Below, piece by piece: positions 18,772 to 29,152 of a DNA stretch of 64,000 nucleotides. Position numbers and translations under genes: made by a program. Source of the stretch: Kushneria phyllosphaerae. GTDB taxonomy: Bacteria > Pseudomonadota > Gammaproteobacteria > Pseudomonadales > Halomonadaceae. Each line of letters opens with the position of its first letter. The stretch's first letter is position 1. Under the pieces are notes generated by a model. It saw only the letters and a program-made list of their open reading frames with translations. It was not told the origin of the DNA and did not search any database. The stretch spans positions 1-64,000 of the forward strand of contig NZ_ONZI01000001.1 of the NCBI RefSeq assembly GCF_900312995.1, given 5' to 3'.

Positions 18772-19896
18772 ATGTCCGCTCCCAGCGAGAAGGTCTTTAT
18801 CAGCCCCGGCCGCTATGTTCAGGGCGCCAATACGCTTTCCCGAGCCGGTCACTACGTGTCGCAACTGGGTCAGCAGGCACTGGTCATCGCCGATGATTTC
18901 GTCTGGAAAATGGCCGGCAGAGCGTTGAGTGACAGCCTTGAAAGCAGCGGCATACGCTTTGAGCGCGCCATTTTTGAAGGTGAATCCTCAAGCGCCGAAA
19001 TTGATCGACTGATCCAGCAGGGCGAGGTACTCAAGGCGGATGTGGTCATCGGTTTTGGCGGCGGCAAGACACTGGATACCGCCAAGGGCGTGGCGGACAG
19101 GATGAAAGCAGCCTGTGCCGTACTGCCCACCACCGCCTCAACGGATGCCCCGACCAGTGCGCTGTCAGTGATCTACAGCGACGAGGGCGAGTTCGAGTCC
19201 TATCGCTTTTACAACAAAAACCCCGACCTGGTGCTGGTCGACACCGCCCTTATCGTTAACGCTCCTCCGCGCTTTCTGGCCTCCGGCATTGCCGATGCTC
19301 TGGCCACCTGGGTCGAGGCGCGCGCTGCCATTCGCGCCTGCGCCACCAACATGGCCGGCGGTCAGGCAACGATTCTGGGTCAGGCCATCGGTGAAAAATG
19401 CGAAGAAGTGCTTTTCGATCACGCCCTGCTCGCCTATCAGGCCAACCAGGCCGGCATTGTGACCCCGTCCTTTGAGGCCGTTGTGGAGGCCAATACGTTG
19501 TTGAGCGGACTTGGTTTCGAAAGCGGCGGGCTGGCCGGTGCTCATGCCATTCATAACGGTTTCACCGCCCTGCACGGCGAAATCCATGAGCTCACTCACG
19601 GTGAAAAGGTCGCCTATGGCACTGTCGCCCAGCTGATTCTGGATCAGACGCCTCAGGCCGAGCTGGAAGAATATCTGGATCTCTACCTGGCACTGGGCCT
19701 GCCGATGACGCTGGAAGCGCTCAAGCTCAAGGACATCAGCGACGAAGACCTGTATCGCGTGGCCGAAGCCGCACTCAAGAATGGAGAATCGATCCACAAT
19801 CTGGCCTATCCGCTGACGCCGGATCAGGTCGTCTACGCCATCAAGGCGGTCGACGTTCATGCGCGGGCCTACATGGAAAAGCTTGGCTGGGAATAA
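18772..19896 (+). CDS. gldA: Glycerol dehydrogenase (iron-type ADH family)
   Basis: A 374-residue NAD-dependent, zinc-using polyol dehydrogenase that interconverts glycerol and dihydroxyacetone. The nucleotide site is [16 protein letters not shown]; metal ligands are expected from the Asp in [11 protein letters not shown] and the His residues in GAHAIHNGF and [12 protein letters not shown]. Length matches E. coli GldA (367). AAGGAG precedes the ATG. DHA from this enzyme would need a kinase; a DAK-family kinase lies 25 kb away, but its neighbours point to erythrulose. Confidence 0.93.
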   Translation: MSAPSEKVFISPGRYVQGANTLSRAGHYVSQLGQQALVIADDFVWKMAGRALSDSLESSGIRFERAIFEGESSSAEIDRLIQQGEVLKADVVIGFGGGKTLDTAKGVADRMKAACAVLPTTASTDAPTSALSVIYSDEGEFESYRFYNKNPDLVLVDTALIVNAPPRFLASGIADALATWVEARAAIRACATNMAGGQATILGQAIGEKCEEVLFDHALLAYQANQAGIVTPSFEAVVEANTLLSGLGFESGGLAGAHAIHNGFTALHGEIHELTHGEKVAYGTVAQLILDQTPQAELEEYLDLYLALGLPMTLEALKLKDISDEDLYRVAEAALKNGESIHNLAYPLTPDQVVYAIKAVDVHARAYMEKLGWE

Positions 19897-19921
19897 CCCT
19901 TGCCCTGCCTTGTCTTGTCAG

Positions 19922-19948
19922 AAGAGGGCCGCCCGGCGGCCCTCTTTC
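19922..19948 (+). terminator. Intrinsic terminator after gldA
   Basis: GC-rich hairpin AGAGGGCCGCC-CG-GCGGCCCTCT followed by TTTC, 27 bases past the gldA stop. Confidence 0.8.
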
Positions 19949-20060
19949 GAACCTGTCATCGACGATCACAGACTACCGGAAACGAAAAAAGGCCTGTGCG
20001 CCGTCATGCTGGCAGCAGTTCTGCCCTCCTTTCATGTGACCGGACCGGAAGCCGAGACTC

Positions 20061-21773
20061 ATGCAAAACGCCGATATCGCCCGTACCCTCAACCGCCTGG
20101 CCAATCTGCTGGATATCGAAGGCGCCAACGCCTTTCGTGTGCGTGCCTATCGAAGTGCTGCGCAGACCATTGAATCCCACCCCCATGCCCTGCAGGACAT
20201 GGTGGCACGTGACGAGCCCCTGACCGAGCTGTCCGGTATCGGCCGTGATCTGGCCGAGAAGATTACCGAGCTGATCAATACGGACCACCTCACGGTACTT
20301 GAGGACGTCGAAAAGCGTCTGCCGCCCGGGCTTTTGCAATTGATGCGGGTCAGTCAGCTGGGCCCCAAGCGTGTGCGCCAGCTTCACGAGACGCTGGGCA
20401 TCGACAGTCTCGAGTCCCTGAAAAAGGCCGCTCGTGAAGGCCGTATCCGCGCACTCGAGGGTTTTGGTGAAAAGACCGAAGCCGGTATTCTAAAGGAGGC
20501 CGAACGCCTGGAGGATACCCCACCCCGAACGCGACTCGACGAAGCTCACCGGGCCGCGGCCGACCTGATCGCCTGGCTGGAACACGCCAAAAGTGCCCAG
20601 CGCATCAGTGCCGCCGGTAGCCTGAGACGCGGCCGCGACACCGTTGGCGATCTCGACATTCTGGTCAGCAGCGATGACGGCCCGGCCATCATGGCACACC
20701 TGATGGACTACCCGGAGATTGCCGAAATCGTCTCTCACGGCGAAACAAAATCCACCGTTTATCTGCATTCGGGTCTGCAGGTGGATGTACGCGTGGTAGC
20801 CGACAAGAGCTTTGGTGCCGCCCTTTACTATTTCACCGGCTCGCAGGCACACAACATCGCCACTCGCAAAATGGCCACCGACCGCGGGCTCAGGATCAAT
20901 GAATACGGCATCTACAAGGGGAAAAAACAGCTGGCAGGCCGTACCGAAGAAGACGTTCTATCAAGGATCGATTTGCCCTGGATTCCTCCGGAGCTGCGGG
21001 AAAACCGTGGCGAGATCGATGCCGCCCGCGAGGGTACACTCCCCGAGCTGATTACTCTGGAGGACATCCGCGGTGATCTGCACATGCATACCACTGCCTC
21101 CGACGGCAAGGCGAGCCTTGAGGACATGGTGCACGCCGCCAAAAGTCGCGGCTATCGCTATATCGCCATCACCGATCACTCCAAACGGCTGGCCATGGCC
21201 AACGGTCTGGACGCCAGACGCCTGCGCGAGCAGATGGCAGAGATCGATGCCCTCAACGAGCGCTTGAAGAATTTTACCGTTTTGAAAGGCAACGAGGTCG
21301 ACATCCTGGAAGATGGCACTCTTGACCTTCCCGATGACGTGCTAAGAGAGCTCGACGTCTGCGTCTTCTCGATACATTCGAAGTTCAACCTGTCACGAGA
21401 GAAACAGACGAACCGCATCCTGCGCGCCATGGACAACCCACACGTCAATATTCTGGCGCACCCTACCGGCCGCATCATCAACGGCCGCGAGGGCTACGAG
21501 GTTGATATCGAGGCCGTACTGCGTGGGGCCAGGGCACGCGGTGTCTTTCTCGAAATCAATGCACAGCCTGCCCGACTTGATCTCGCCGACCACTGGGCAC
21601 GCATGGCGCGCGACATTGGCGTAGCCCTTGCCATCAATACCGACGCTCATACCCCCGAGCAACTGGGGCACATGGTGCTTGGCGTAACGCAGGCCCGTCG
21701 CGGCTGGCTTGAAAAAAAGGACGTGCTCAATACTCGCACCGTCACTCAGCTCAGAAAACTGATGACGCGCTAG
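20061..21773 (+). CDS. polX: DNA polymerase/3'-5' exonuclease PolX
   Basis: A 570-residue family X polymerase fused to a PHP phosphoesterase, involved in base-excision gap repair. The N-terminal 8-kDa and helix-hairpin-helix region includes LSGIGRDLAEKI and LEGFGEKTEAGIL; the polymerase palm has the metal-binding TVGDLDILVSS, and the YFTGSQAHNI segment follows. The C-terminal PHP domain (about residues 335-570) shows DLHMHTTASDG, AITDHSK, AHPTGRI and INTDAHT, the predicted metal ligands for exonuclease activity. Length matches Bacillus PolX (570). Confidence 0.95.
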   Translation: MQNADIARTLNRLANLLDIEGANAFRVRAYRSAAQTIESHPHALQDMVARDEPLTELSGIGRDLAEKITELINTDHLTVLEDVEKRLPPGLLQLMRVSQLGPKRVRQLHETLGIDSLESLKKAAREGRIRALEGFGEKTEAGILKEAERLEDTPPRTRLDEAHRAAADLIAWLEHAKSAQRISAAGSLRRGRDTVGDLDILVSSDDGPAIMAHLMDYPEIAEIVSHGETKSTVYLHSGLQVDVRVVADKSFGAALYYFTGSQAHNIATRKMATDRGLRINEYGIYKGKKQLAGRTEEDVLSRIDLPWIPPELRENRGEIDAAREGTLPELITLEDIRGDLHMHTTASDGKASLEDMVHAAKSRGYRYIAITDHSKRLAMANGLDARRLREQMAEIDALNERLKNFTVLKGNEVDILEDGTLDLPDDVLRELDVCVFSIHSKFNLSREKQTNRILRAMDNPHVNILAHPTGRIINGREGYEVDIEAVLRGARARGVFLEINAQPARLDLADHWARMARDIGVALAINTDAHTPEQLGHMVLGVTQARRGWLEKKDVLNTRTVTQLRKLMTR

Positions 21774-21841
21774 CAGTCCTGGGCTGAACGCAGCGATGCC
21801 CCCGGAACATCGACCATCACCACAGCACTCAGCCGTCAAAC

Positions 21842-21870
21842 AAAAACGCCGCCCCTGAATGGGACGGCGT
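21842..21870 (-). terminator. Terminator after ahcY
   Basis: Hairpin ACGCCGCCCC-TGAAT-GGGACGGCGT with one mismatch or wobble, followed on the minus strand by a T-run (CAAAAA in the plus strand). It lies between the converging polX and ahcY genes. Confidence 0.75.
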
Positions 21871-21898
21871 GAAAGTGTCACAGAATGCTATTTAGACA

Positions 21899-23302
21899 TT
21901 AATAGCGATATTCATGCGGCTTGAACGGCCCTTCCTGCGGCACGCCCAGATACTCGGCCTGCTTCGGGGTCATTTTGGTGAGCGTGCCACCAAAGCCTTC
22001 AACCATATAGCGAGCGACTTCCTCGTCAAGCTGCTTGGGCAGTACTTCTACCGTCACGGCCGGACGCTCATCCAACGGGATGTCGGCAAACCGGCGCTCA
22101 TAAAGGTGAATCTGTGCCAGCACCTGGTCGGCAAAGGAGCCGTCCATGACGCGTGACGGATGACCGGTCGCGTTACCCAGGTTGACCAGACGGCCTTCGG
22201 AGAGCAGCAGCAGATAGTCACCGCTGGTCGGATCGAAGTTGCCCGGCGTACCATCGCGATAGATCTTGTGGACCTGCGGCTTGATCTCTTCCCAGGCCCA
22301 GTGCTTGCGCATGTAGGCGGTATCGATCTCGTTATCGAAGTGACCGATGTTACACACCACGGCACCCTTCTTGATTGCACCCAGCATGCCAGCGTCACAG
22401 ACGTTGATGTTGCCGGTCGTGGTCACCAGCACATCGATCTTGCCCAGCATATAGGTATCAAGGTTGCTGCCGGACTCGTCGTTGGCGCCATCGATATAGG
22501 GCGAAACCACTTCGTAGCCGTCCATGCAGGCCTGCATGGCGCAGATCGGATCGACTTCGCTGACCTTGACGATCATGCCTTCGTTGCGAAGACCAGCCGC
22601 CGAGCCCTTGCCCACGTCGCCATAACCGATGACCAGCGCCTGCTTGCCAGAAAGAAGGTGATCAAGACCCCGCTTGATGGCATCCGACAGCGAGTGGCGG
22701 CAGCCATACTTGTTGTCGTTTTTTGACTTGGTGACCGAGTCGTTGACGTTGATGGCCGGCACACGCAGCGTGCCCTTGCGCATCATTTCGACAAGGCGAT
22801 GAACACCGGTGGTGGTCTCTTCGCTGATGCCGTGAATGACATCGAGAAGTTCGGGGTGATCATCGTGGAGCATCAGGGTCAGATCGCCGCCATCGTCGAG
22901 CACCATGTTCGGGCGCCAGCCATCCGGACCTTCGATGGTCTGCTGGATGCACCACCAGAACTCTTCATCGGTTTCGCCTTTCCAGGCAAAGACCGGGGTG
23001 CCGGCAGCAGCAATCGCAGCAGCGGCCTGATCCTGGGTCGAGAAGATGTTGCACGAGGACCAGCGAACGCTGGCGCCCAGCTCGATCAGCGTCTCGATCA
23101 GCACCGCGGTCTGAATGGTCATGTGGATGCAGCCGGCGATACGGGCGCCCTTGAGCGGCTGCTGATCGCGATATTTGGCGCGAATCTTCATCAGCGCCGG
23201 CATTTCGGTCTCGGCGATGCGAATCTCGCGGCGGCCCCAGTCGGCCAGATTAATATCGGCGACCTTATAGTCCTGATGAACGGCGTTTTCGGCAGTAGCC
23301 AT
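21899..23302 (-). CDS. ahcY: S-adenosylhomocysteine hydrolase
   Basis: A 467-residue NAD-dependent enzyme that splits SAH into adenosine and homocysteine, recycling the product of SAM-dependent methylations. Family landmarks include [42 protein letters not shown], the Rossmann motif [10 protein letters not shown], and the C-terminal PFKPHEYRY. The frame is open 35 codons upstream through the riboswitch; the ATG at 23302 has AGGAG six bases before it. It is controlled by the adjacent SAH riboswitch. Confidence 0.97.
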   Translation of the reverse strand: MATAENAVHQDYKVADINLADWGRREIRIAETEMPALMKIRAKYRDQQPLKGARIAGCIHMTIQTAVLIETLIELGASVRWSSCNIFSTQDQAAAAIAAAGTPVFAWKGETDEEFWWCIQQTIEGPDGWRPNMVLDDGGDLTLMLHDDHPELLDVIHGISEETTTGVHRLVEMMRKGTLRVPAINVNDSVTKSKNDNKYGCRHSLSDAIKRGLDHLLSGKQALVIGYGDVGKGSAAGLRNEGMIVKVSEVDPICAMQACMDGYEVVSPYIDGANDESGSNLDTYMLGKIDVLVTTTGNINVCDAGMLGAIKKGAVVCNIGHFDNEIDTAYMRKHWAWEEIKPQVHKIYRDGTPGNFDPTSGDYLLLLSEGRLVNLGNATGHPSRVMDGSFADQVLAQIHLYERRFADIPLDERPAVTVEVLPKQLDEEVARYMVEGFGGTLTKMTPKQAEYLGVPQEGPFKPHEYRY

Positions 23303-23323
23303 GAAACACTCCTGGCAGATAGC

Positions 23324-23396
23324 GGGCGCCGTTGAATCCGGAGTATCCAGCCCGAGCCTCGCAAAAGTCGTGCCTTTGCTGCAGCGCCCCTCGGGT
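23324..23396 (-). promoter_or_regulatory. S-adenosylhomocysteine (SAH) riboswitch
   Basis: The 5' leader of ahcY read on the minus strand begins CCCGAGGGGCGCTGCAGC, continues GCGAGGCTCGGGC, and ends TTCAACGGCGCCC about 21 bases before the ATG. CCCGAG can pair with CTCGGG, and GGGGCGC with GCGCCC, giving the known pairing layout of SAH riboswitches. The conserved stretches CCGAGG-GGCGCTGC, GGCTCGG and TCAACGGCGC match the published consensus. The family turns ahcY on when SAH accumulates. Confidence 0.93.
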
Positions 23397-23542
23397 GGAC
23401 ATGACACCCCACAAACGCGTGAGGCGATAAAATCTGATGCAAATTATAGCGGGCTGGTACCTTTGGTGGTCAATACCAGGCGCAAACGCTGACAGCGCTG
23501 CTCGTACTATCGGCCTCTCGCTGCAAAACACGAGGCCGGCAT

Positions 23543-24808
23543 TCAATGATGTTTCGAGTCGGCCGACGAAGGGTCGACACCCGGTACCACGTGACTGACC
23601 AGCTTGCCGATGGTCAACCCCTGCACCAGGATGGAAAACAACACGATGATGTAGGTAATCATCACGACCGGCTCACGGTACTCGCTGTCCGGCAGCCCTA
23701 GGGCCAGTGCCACCGAAATCCCACCGCGCAGGCCACCCCACGTCAGCACCCGTGTGGTGCCGCGGCGATAGTCGACCCAGCGTCGCATCACCATCATGGG
23801 CAGCCCGATGGTGACTAGGCGTACCGACAGGATGATCAGGATCAACGGGCCGGCCACCATCAGGTAGCTCCACTCAAACGGAATCAGCAACAGCTCCAGG
23901 CCGATCAGAACAAACAGCACGGCGTTGAGAATCTCGTCGATCAACTCCCAGAAGCCATCGACATAGCGCCGGGTATTTTCCGACATGGCGTGCTCACGAC
24001 CACGGTTGCCGATGAAAAGCCCGGCAATCACCATCGCGATCGGCCCGGAGACCGCAAGCCAGGTGGCCAGCGCATAGCCACCCAGCACCAGCGCCAGACT
24101 GATCAGCACCTCGACCTGATACTGATCGATGCTTTTCATCATCCGATAGGCGATATAGCCCATCACCATTCCCAACAGCAGGCCGCCCCCGGCCTCTTCG
24201 CCAAAAAGCATCAGCGAATGCGTCGCCGTGAGCTGTTCACCGGCCGTGGCCGCACCCGCCAGCAGGGTAAAGACCACGACCGCCACGCCGTCGTTGAACA
24301 GCGACTCCCCCACGATTTTGACCTCCATGTCTTCCGGGGCCCCGGCGCTTTGCATGATGCCCAGAACGGCAATCGGGTCGGTCGGTGAAATCAGCGCGCC
24401 AAAGACCAGGCAGTAAAGGTAAGGCACATGGATATTAAAGGTGGCAAACAGCCACCAGGCGGCACTGCCAATGGCAAGTGTTGACACCACCACCCCCACC
24501 GAGGCCAGAAAGCCGATCGAATAGCGATAGCGCTTGAGCTTGTCGATATCGACATGCAGGGCCCCGGCGAACAGCAGAAACGACAGCATGCCGTCCATTA
24601 ACAGCGCATTGAAGTTGATGCTGCCAAGCCACTGCTCGGTCAGGTCCGTCACATAGGTAAAGCCCAGATGATCCAGCGCGATCAGCGCCAGCGACATCAC
24701 CAGAGCCACCACCATCACACCAATGGTGGCCGGCAGGCGGAGAAAGCGATAGTTGAACCACGAAAAAAGCGCGGTCACGGTAATAAAAAGCGCAGCAATG
24801 TTCAGCAT
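23543..24808 (-). CDS. Sodium/proton antiporter, CPA1 family
   Basis: A 421-residue membrane antiporter with about 12 hydrophobic segments. CPA1 motifs include LMDGMLSFLLFAGALHVD, ALISPTDPIAVLGIM (unwound helix region), GESLFNDGVAVVVF with the ion-binding Asp, and LTWGGLRGGISVALALGLP. It would extrude Na+ in exchange for H+, consistent with a salt-tolerant host. The ribosome binding site before ATG 24808 is weak. It lacks a large C-terminal cytoplasmic domain. Confidence 0.92.
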   Translation of the reverse strand: MLNIAALFITVTALFSWFNYRFLRLPATIGVMVVALVMSLALIALDHLGFTYVTDLTEQWLGSINFNALLMDGMLSFLLFAGALHVDIDKLKRYRYSIGFLASVGVVVSTLAIGSAAWWLFATFNIHVPYLYCLVFGALISPTDPIAVLGIMQSAGAPEDMEVKIVGESLFNDGVAVVVFTLLAGAATAGEQLTATHSLMLFGEEAGGGLLLGMVMGYIAYRMMKSIDQYQVEVLISLALVLGGYALATWLAVSGPIAMVIAGLFIGNRGREHAMSENTRRYVDGFWELIDEILNAVLFVLIGLELLLIPFEWSYLMVAGPLILIILSVRLVTIGLPMMVMRRWVDYRRGTTRVLTWGGLRGGISVALALGLPDSEYREPVVMITYIIVLFSILVQGLTIGKLVSHVVPGVDPSSADSKHH

Positions 24809-24884
24809 GAGAAACGTGCTCGATCGAAGAATCGGTCTGCTTGGGACAGGCAGGGGCCCTTGAGCATAGACAAACTTCTCTCAC

Positions 24885-24914
24885 AAAAAAGCCCACGCGC
24901 ACGTGGGCCTTTCA
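24885..24914 (-). terminator. Intrinsic terminator after metK
   Basis: Hairpin GCCCACG-CGCA-CGTGGGC at 24891-24908, flanked by a plus-strand A-run (24885-24890) that is a U-tract on the minus-strand RNA. It lies 46 bases past the metK stop. Confidence 0.88.
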
Positions 24915-24953
24915 GGGCAATGGCGCGGGATGCACCGGCCTGTCGAGCAGGGC

Positions 24954-26174
24954 TTATAGTCCGGCAGCGTCTCGAAGCGCTTCGGCCCGGTCGGTTTTTT
25001 CCCAGGGGAAGGCCGTGAAGGTCTCGGTCTGCATCTCGCCGCGCGTATCCTTCCAGGTATAGGTGTGCTCGAACGGTTCCCGCCCGAAGTGCCCATAGGA
25101 GGCGGTGAGCTGATACATCGGGTGGAGCAGGTCCAGCATCCGCGTGATCGCATAGGGCCGCAGATCGAAATGCTCGCGTACCAGCTCGATGATCTTGTCA
25201 TCGCTGATCTTGCCGGTGCCAAAGGTATTGATCGCCACCGAAGTCGGCTCGGCTACACCGATCGCGTAGGACACCTGGATCTCGCACTTCTCGGCAATCC
25301 CGGAAGCGACCAGGTTCTTGGCCACATAGCGCCCGGCGTAGGCCGCACTGCGATCCACCTTGGACGGGTCCTTGCCGGAGAAGGCACCGCCACCGTGACG
25401 TGCCATGCCGCCATAGGTATCCACGATGATCTTGCGACCGGTCAGACCACAATCGCCGACCGGCCCGCCGATCACGAACTTGCCAGTCGGGTTGATATGA
25501 AAGCGCGTCGATTCGGTGATCCACTCGGCCGGCAGCACATCACGAATGATCAGCTCCTCGACAGCGTGACGCAATTCCTCCTGCGAGATGCTCTCGTCAT
25601 GCTGCGTTGAGAGCACGACCGCATCGACTGCGACCGGCTTGCCATCCTGGCCGTAGCGAAAGGTCACCTGACTCTTGGCATCCGGGCGCAGCCAGGAGAG
25701 CGTACCGTTCTTGCGAAGCTCCGCCTGACGCTCGACCAGACGATGCGAATAATGAATCGGCGCCGGCATATAGGACGGCGTCTCGTTGGTGGCATAACCA
25801 AACATCAGCCCCTGATCACCCGCGCCCTGATCCTCGGGGCGGGTACGATCCACGCCCTGAGCAATATCAATGCTCTGCTTGCCGATCAGGTTAAGCACGC
25901 CGCAGGTGGCGCCATCAAAGCCGACCTCGGAGGAGGTATAACCGATATCCGAGATCACGCGACGCACCAGCTCTTCCAGATCCACCCAGGCACTGGTGGT
26001 AATCTCGCCGGCTACAATCGCCACGCCCGTCTTGACCAGCGTTTCACAGGCCACGCGGGCCTGCTTGTCGCGGGCAATCAGGGCATCAAGCACTGCATCG
26101 GAGATCTGATCGGCAATCTTGTCCGGATGTCCTTCAGAGACGGATTCGGAGGTAAACAGGGAGTATTCGCTCAT
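24954..26174 (-). CDS. metK: S-adenosylmethionine synthetase
   Basis: A 406-residue enzyme making SAM from methionine and ATP. Motifs: [21 protein letters not shown] at the N-terminus, [15 protein letters not shown], and the phosphate-binding [22 protein letters not shown]. Length fits the family (384 in E. coli, slightly longer here). It completes the methyl cycle with metF and ahcY, though each is a separate transcription unit. I see no clear riboswitch upstream. Confidence 0.97.
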   Translation of the reverse strand: MSEYSLFTSESVSEGHPDKIADQISDAVLDALIARDKQARVACETLVKTGVAIVAGEITTSAWVDLEELVRRVISDIGYTSSEVGFDGATCGVLNLIGKQSIDIAQGVDRTRPEDQGAGDQGLMFGYATNETPSYMPAPIHYSHRLVERQAELRKNGTLSWLRPDAKSQVTFRYGQDGKPVAVDAVVLSTQHDESISQEELRHAVEELIIRDVLPAEWITESTRFHINPTGKFVIGGPVGDCGLTGRKIIVDTYGGMARHGGGAFSGKDPSKVDRSAAYAGRYVAKNLVASGIAEKCEIQVSYAIGVAEPTSVAINTFGTGKISDDKIIELVREHFDLRPYAITRMLDLLHPMYQLTASYGHFGREPFEHTYTWKDTRGEMQTETFTAFPWEKTDRAEALRDAAGL

Positions 26175-26510
26175 GAAGACTCTGGATCCTTTTATCGCTC
26201 ATTTGTGAGCAAAAACATGGAAAGTCAGACCGTGCTGCAGACAACAGACGTCCTGTCATTAATGTGGATACCGATACTATCGGCACAATGCGAAAAGTTT
26301 ACACCCGGTAAAAGCAAAGTGCCTAACCCACGCCCGTGCAATGTCTTCATGGTCATCACGCAACACGTTCATGCCAGAGCCGTGCCACTTGAGAGGCCAG
26401 ACCATGGTTGATGACGCCTTAAAGCGCCTTGAACCCTACAATCACTGACTGGATTAAAGGGCGCACGACTGTAACCCTTGTCCCTTCACGTTCAACATCA
26501 GGGTGGGCAC
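26175..26510. promoter_or_regulatory. Divergent promoter region metK / lactonase
   Basis: A 336-base non-coding gap between divergent starts. A near-palindrome CCGATACTATCGG lies at about 26269-26281 on the metK side. No riboswitch or named operator was recognised. Confidence 0.35.
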
Positions 26511-27515
26511 ATGTCATCATCGCAATCCCTTTTTGCCTATATCGGCTGTGGCGGCGCCGGCGAGGTCTGTCTGGTGCGCTACGCACACGAGCGCCTTGAA
26601 CTGATTCAGCGCGTCACACTCCCCGACCTTGAAAAGGCCGGTGGCTCCATGCCGCTGTGCCTGAGTCCGGATCGGCGCCATCTGTATGCTGCCGGGCGCG
26701 GCACCCCCATGGGCATCTTCACCTTTGCCATTGATGCACAGAGCCATCAGCTGACGCCGGTATCGAGCCTTCCCATCGAAGAAAGCGTGGCGTATCTCGC
26801 CTGCACCACACGGGAAAACCGGCTTTTCTCGGCGTCCTATCACCACCATATGGTCGCCGCCTACGAGATCGCCTCTGACGGTAGCGTACAGGGCGAACAG
26901 GGTCGATGGGACACCGAGCCCAATGCCCACTGCATTCTCCCTGACCCGGATCAACGCAATCTGCTGTTCACCAGCCTCGGCGGCGACCGCCTTTACTGCG
27001 CCAGTCTTGAGGCCCAGCCTCCCTTTGAAGACACGATCGAGGTCACGCTTCCCGATGGCACCGGGCCCAGGCACCTGATCTTCAACACCGCCGGCACAAG
27101 GCTTTATCTCCTCGGCGAGCTGGACGGTTCCATTACACTGTTTGACTACGACAGTGGCACTCGAACCCTCAACAAGCGACAGCGAGTCGTGGTAGACAAG
27201 GGCAGTGCTGATACCTTCTGGGCAGCAGACATTCATCTCGACGCCGAGGGTCGCTACCTCTATGCCTCCGAGCGCAGCAGCTCGCTGGTGACATCCTTTG
27301 AGGTGGATGCCGACAGCGGCGAACTCACTCGTATCGGCGCCTTTGAAGTCGAGGCGCAGCCCAGAGGATTTGCGCTGGATGCAACAGGAACGCTGATGCT
27401 GGCGGCGGGCCAGCAATCCCATCATGTGGCCGCCTATCATCTCAACGAAGGCAGGCTTGAATTGATCAGCCGCGTTGAAGTCGCTCAGTCACCGGACTGG
27501 GTCGAGATGGCCTGA
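26511..27515 (+). CDS. Lactonase-family seven-bladed beta-propeller protein (Pgl-like)
   Basis: A 334-residue protein of the YbhE/lactonase family, which includes E. coli 6-phosphogluconolactonase. The beta-propeller repeat is visible as CLSPDRRHLYAAGRG, HCILPDPDQRNLLFTSLGGD, GPRHLIFNTAGTRLYLLGELDGSI, HLDAEGRYLYASERSSS and GFALDATGTLMLAAGQQSH. A TTG-initiated upstream extension exists; the ATG at 26511 is preferred after AGGGTGG. Whether it is the cell's 6-phosphogluconolactonase or acts on another sugar lactone is not decidable here. A sugar-catabolism island follows. Confidence 0.8.
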   Translation: MSSSQSLFAYIGCGGAGEVCLVRYAHERLELIQRVTLPDLEKAGGSMPLCLSPDRRHLYAAGRGTPMGIFTFAIDAQSHQLTPVSSLPIEESVAYLACTTRENRLFSASYHHHMVAAYEIASDGSVQGEQGRWDTEPNAHCILPDPDQRNLLFTSLGGDRLYCASLEAQPPFEDTIEVTLPDGTGPRHLIFNTAGTRLYLLGELDGSITLFDYDSGTRTLNKRQRVVVDKGSADTFWAADIHLDAEGRYLYASERSSSLVTSFEVDADSGELTRIGAFEVEAQPRGFALDATGTLMLAAGQQSHHVAAYHLNEGRLELISRVEVAQSPDWVEMA

Positions 27516-27650
27516 ACCTGCGTCACTGGTGGCAGGCACTCTGCCTGCCATCGGCGCGAGTCACTCAAAGCCTTCGCTTCACCCGAAAATGTGTTGGTGG
27601 ACATGACAATGTCCGTGGGCTGTATGAATTCAGGCTGGAAGTACACGCAC

Positions 27651-27678
27651 AAAAAAAGCGCGGCATGGTGGCCGCGCT
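27651..27678 (-). terminator. Intrinsic terminator after eltD
   Basis: Hairpin AGCGCGGC-ATGGTG-GCCGCGCT with a seven-base plus-strand A-run on its outer side, which is the U-tract of minus-strand RNA. It is 16 bases past the eltD stop. Confidence 0.85.
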
Positions 27679-27693
27679 GTCTCGGATCTGCAC

Positions 27694-28803
27694 TCAGGGG
27701 ATCAGCACGATCTTCAGTGATTTTGCGCCGCTGGTCATGAGCTCAAAACCTTCCTCGAATTTTTCCAGTGGTAGCTTGTGCGTCACGACACCGTCAGTGG
27801 GGTAGTCTCCGTTCTTGATGCCCTCAATCACCAGCGGGTAGCAGTAAGGCCCCAGGTGCGAGCCCAGCACATCAAGCTCCTTGCGATCGGAGATGATGCT
27901 CCAGTCCACACTGACCGGATCCTTGAACACGCTGAACTCGACGAAGCGGCCCAGCTTTCGAATCATCGACAGCCCCTGTTCGACCGATTTCGGATGGCCG
28001 GTGGCCTCGATATAGACATCACAGCCGTAACCGCCGGTCATCTCCTTGATGATCGACACCACGTCATCGTTTTTGGGATTAAGCACCATATCGGCGCCGA
28101 ATTTTTTGGCCAGCTCCAGACGCTCGTCAAAAAGATCCAGCACGATCAGTTTTTCGGCGCCTGCCTTTTTGGCGGCACCCACCATACCGAGTCCCAGGGT
28201 TCCCGCACCGGAGAGCACCACCACGTCACCCAGCTCGATTCTGGCGCGCTGAACGGCGTGTAGCGAACAGGCATAAGGCTCGATCAGAATCGCCTTCTCC
28301 AGCGGCAGTTCTTCGGGCACGTGATAGTTAATCGCCTCCTTTGTAAACTTCATGTACTCGGCCATGCCGCCGTTCACGTTGCTCTGGAAGCCGTAGAGAT
28401 CGTGCTTTTCACACATCCAGTACTGGCCACGGCCGCAAAAGCGACAGTCCCAGCAGGGCACGATCTGCTCGGAGATCACGCGATCACCGGGCTTGTAGTC
28501 CTTGACCGCATCCCCGACCTTCACAACCCGACCGATAAACTCGTGCCCGGGGATCATGGGCGCCTTGATGTAAGCCGGCTGATGCTCGTCGCCCCAGAAA
28601 CTCGGCGCACCATCAAAGGACTTGATGTCACCGGCACAGATGCCGCAGCCCTCAACCTTGACCAGAATTTCCCGGTCATTATCGAGTTCGGGAACCGGTA
28701 CTTCTTCATAGCGATAGTCACCGGGGCCATAGGCGACCACGGCGTGCATGGTTTTGGGGATGTCGTGTTGAGAGACGTTATCCTGCGTCAGCGTGTCAGA
28801 CAT
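27694..28803 (-). CDS. eltD: Zinc-dependent polyol dehydrogenase, erythritol/L-threitol dehydrogenase-like
   Basis: A 369-residue medium-chain dehydrogenase. Catalytic zinc motif is CGICAGD near residue 55, with GHEFIGRV at 86-93; the structural zinc site is CWDCRFCGRGQYWMC; the NAD site is GAGTLGLGMVGAA. The segment GAPSFWGDEHQP is, as I recall, characteristic of erythritol/L-threitol dehydrogenases (EltD), which yield L-erythrulose. Several earlier in-frame Mets exist; 28803 is chosen because GAGGTG precedes it and the earlier ones run through a palindromic operator. The nearby kinase and isomerases support this assignment; sorbitol- or butanediol-type activity is the alternative. Confidence 0.75.
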   Translation of the reverse strand: MSDTLTQDNVSQHDIPKTMHAVVAYGPGDYRYEEVPVPELDNDREILVKVEGCGICAGDIKSFDGAPSFWGDEHQPAYIKAPMIPGHEFIGRVVKVGDAVKDYKPGDRVISEQIVPCWDCRFCGRGQYWMCEKHDLYGFQSNVNGGMAEYMKFTKEAINYHVPEELPLEKAILIEPYACSLHAVQRARIELGDVVVLSGAGTLGLGMVGAAKKAGAEKLIVLDLFDERLELAKKFGADMVLNPKNDDVVSIIKEMTGGYGCDVYIEATGHPKSVEQGLSMIRKLGRFVEFSVFKDPVSVDWSIISDRKELDVLGSHLGPYCYPLVIEGIKNGDYPTDGVVTHKLPLEKFEEGFELMTSGAKSLKIVLIP

Positions 28804-28830
28804 GCTCACCTCGTGGCGTTGTACAAACAT

Positions 28831-28855
28831 CATTTGTTCCTGCCGTGGACAAATG
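28831..28855. promoter_or_regulatory. 25-nt palindromic operator, copy 1 (eltD)
   Basis: CATTTGT, an 11-base spacer, then ACAAATG: perfect 7-base arms. It starts 28 bases upstream of the eltD ATG, a position that would overlap the promoter or 5' leader. The same architecture recurs at 33658, 44224 and, degenerately, 44420. The likely binder is the SorC-family regulator encoded at 42559-43530 (inference). Confidence 0.75.
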
Positions 28856-29094
28856 AAATAACGCCGTGAGCCGCAGCCGGTCAATCAAATGTCCGCGCCA
28901 CAAGCCTTATACTTTAGCGCAACAACGTTTTATCGAACTGATTACTCTGGTTTTTTACAAATGACACACGACGAATGTCTGCCCCGTTCATGGCCATGTC
29001 AAAAGCGCATTCAATGACCCGTGCCCGAACATTTGAACAGAGCGTCATCTACTGCCAGCCTGGCAGTAAAACTCATCCAGCAACCAGATCCACC

Positions 29095-29128
29095 ACAAAC
29101 AAAAGAAGCCGCCCTGTCAGGCGGCTTC
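29095..29128 (-). terminator. Intrinsic terminator after the ABC operon
   Basis: Hairpin GAAGCCGCC-CTGTCA-GGCGGCTTC at 29105-29128 with an A-rich plus-strand flank (U-tract on the minus RNA). It follows the substrate-binding-protein stop at 29153 and separates it from eltD. The rest of the 28804-29152 gap holds the eltD promoter, an AT-rich stretch, and half-sites CAAATG and CATTTG. Confidence 0.85.
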
Positions 29129-29152
29129 GATGCTGCATTGCGATATTGACGC

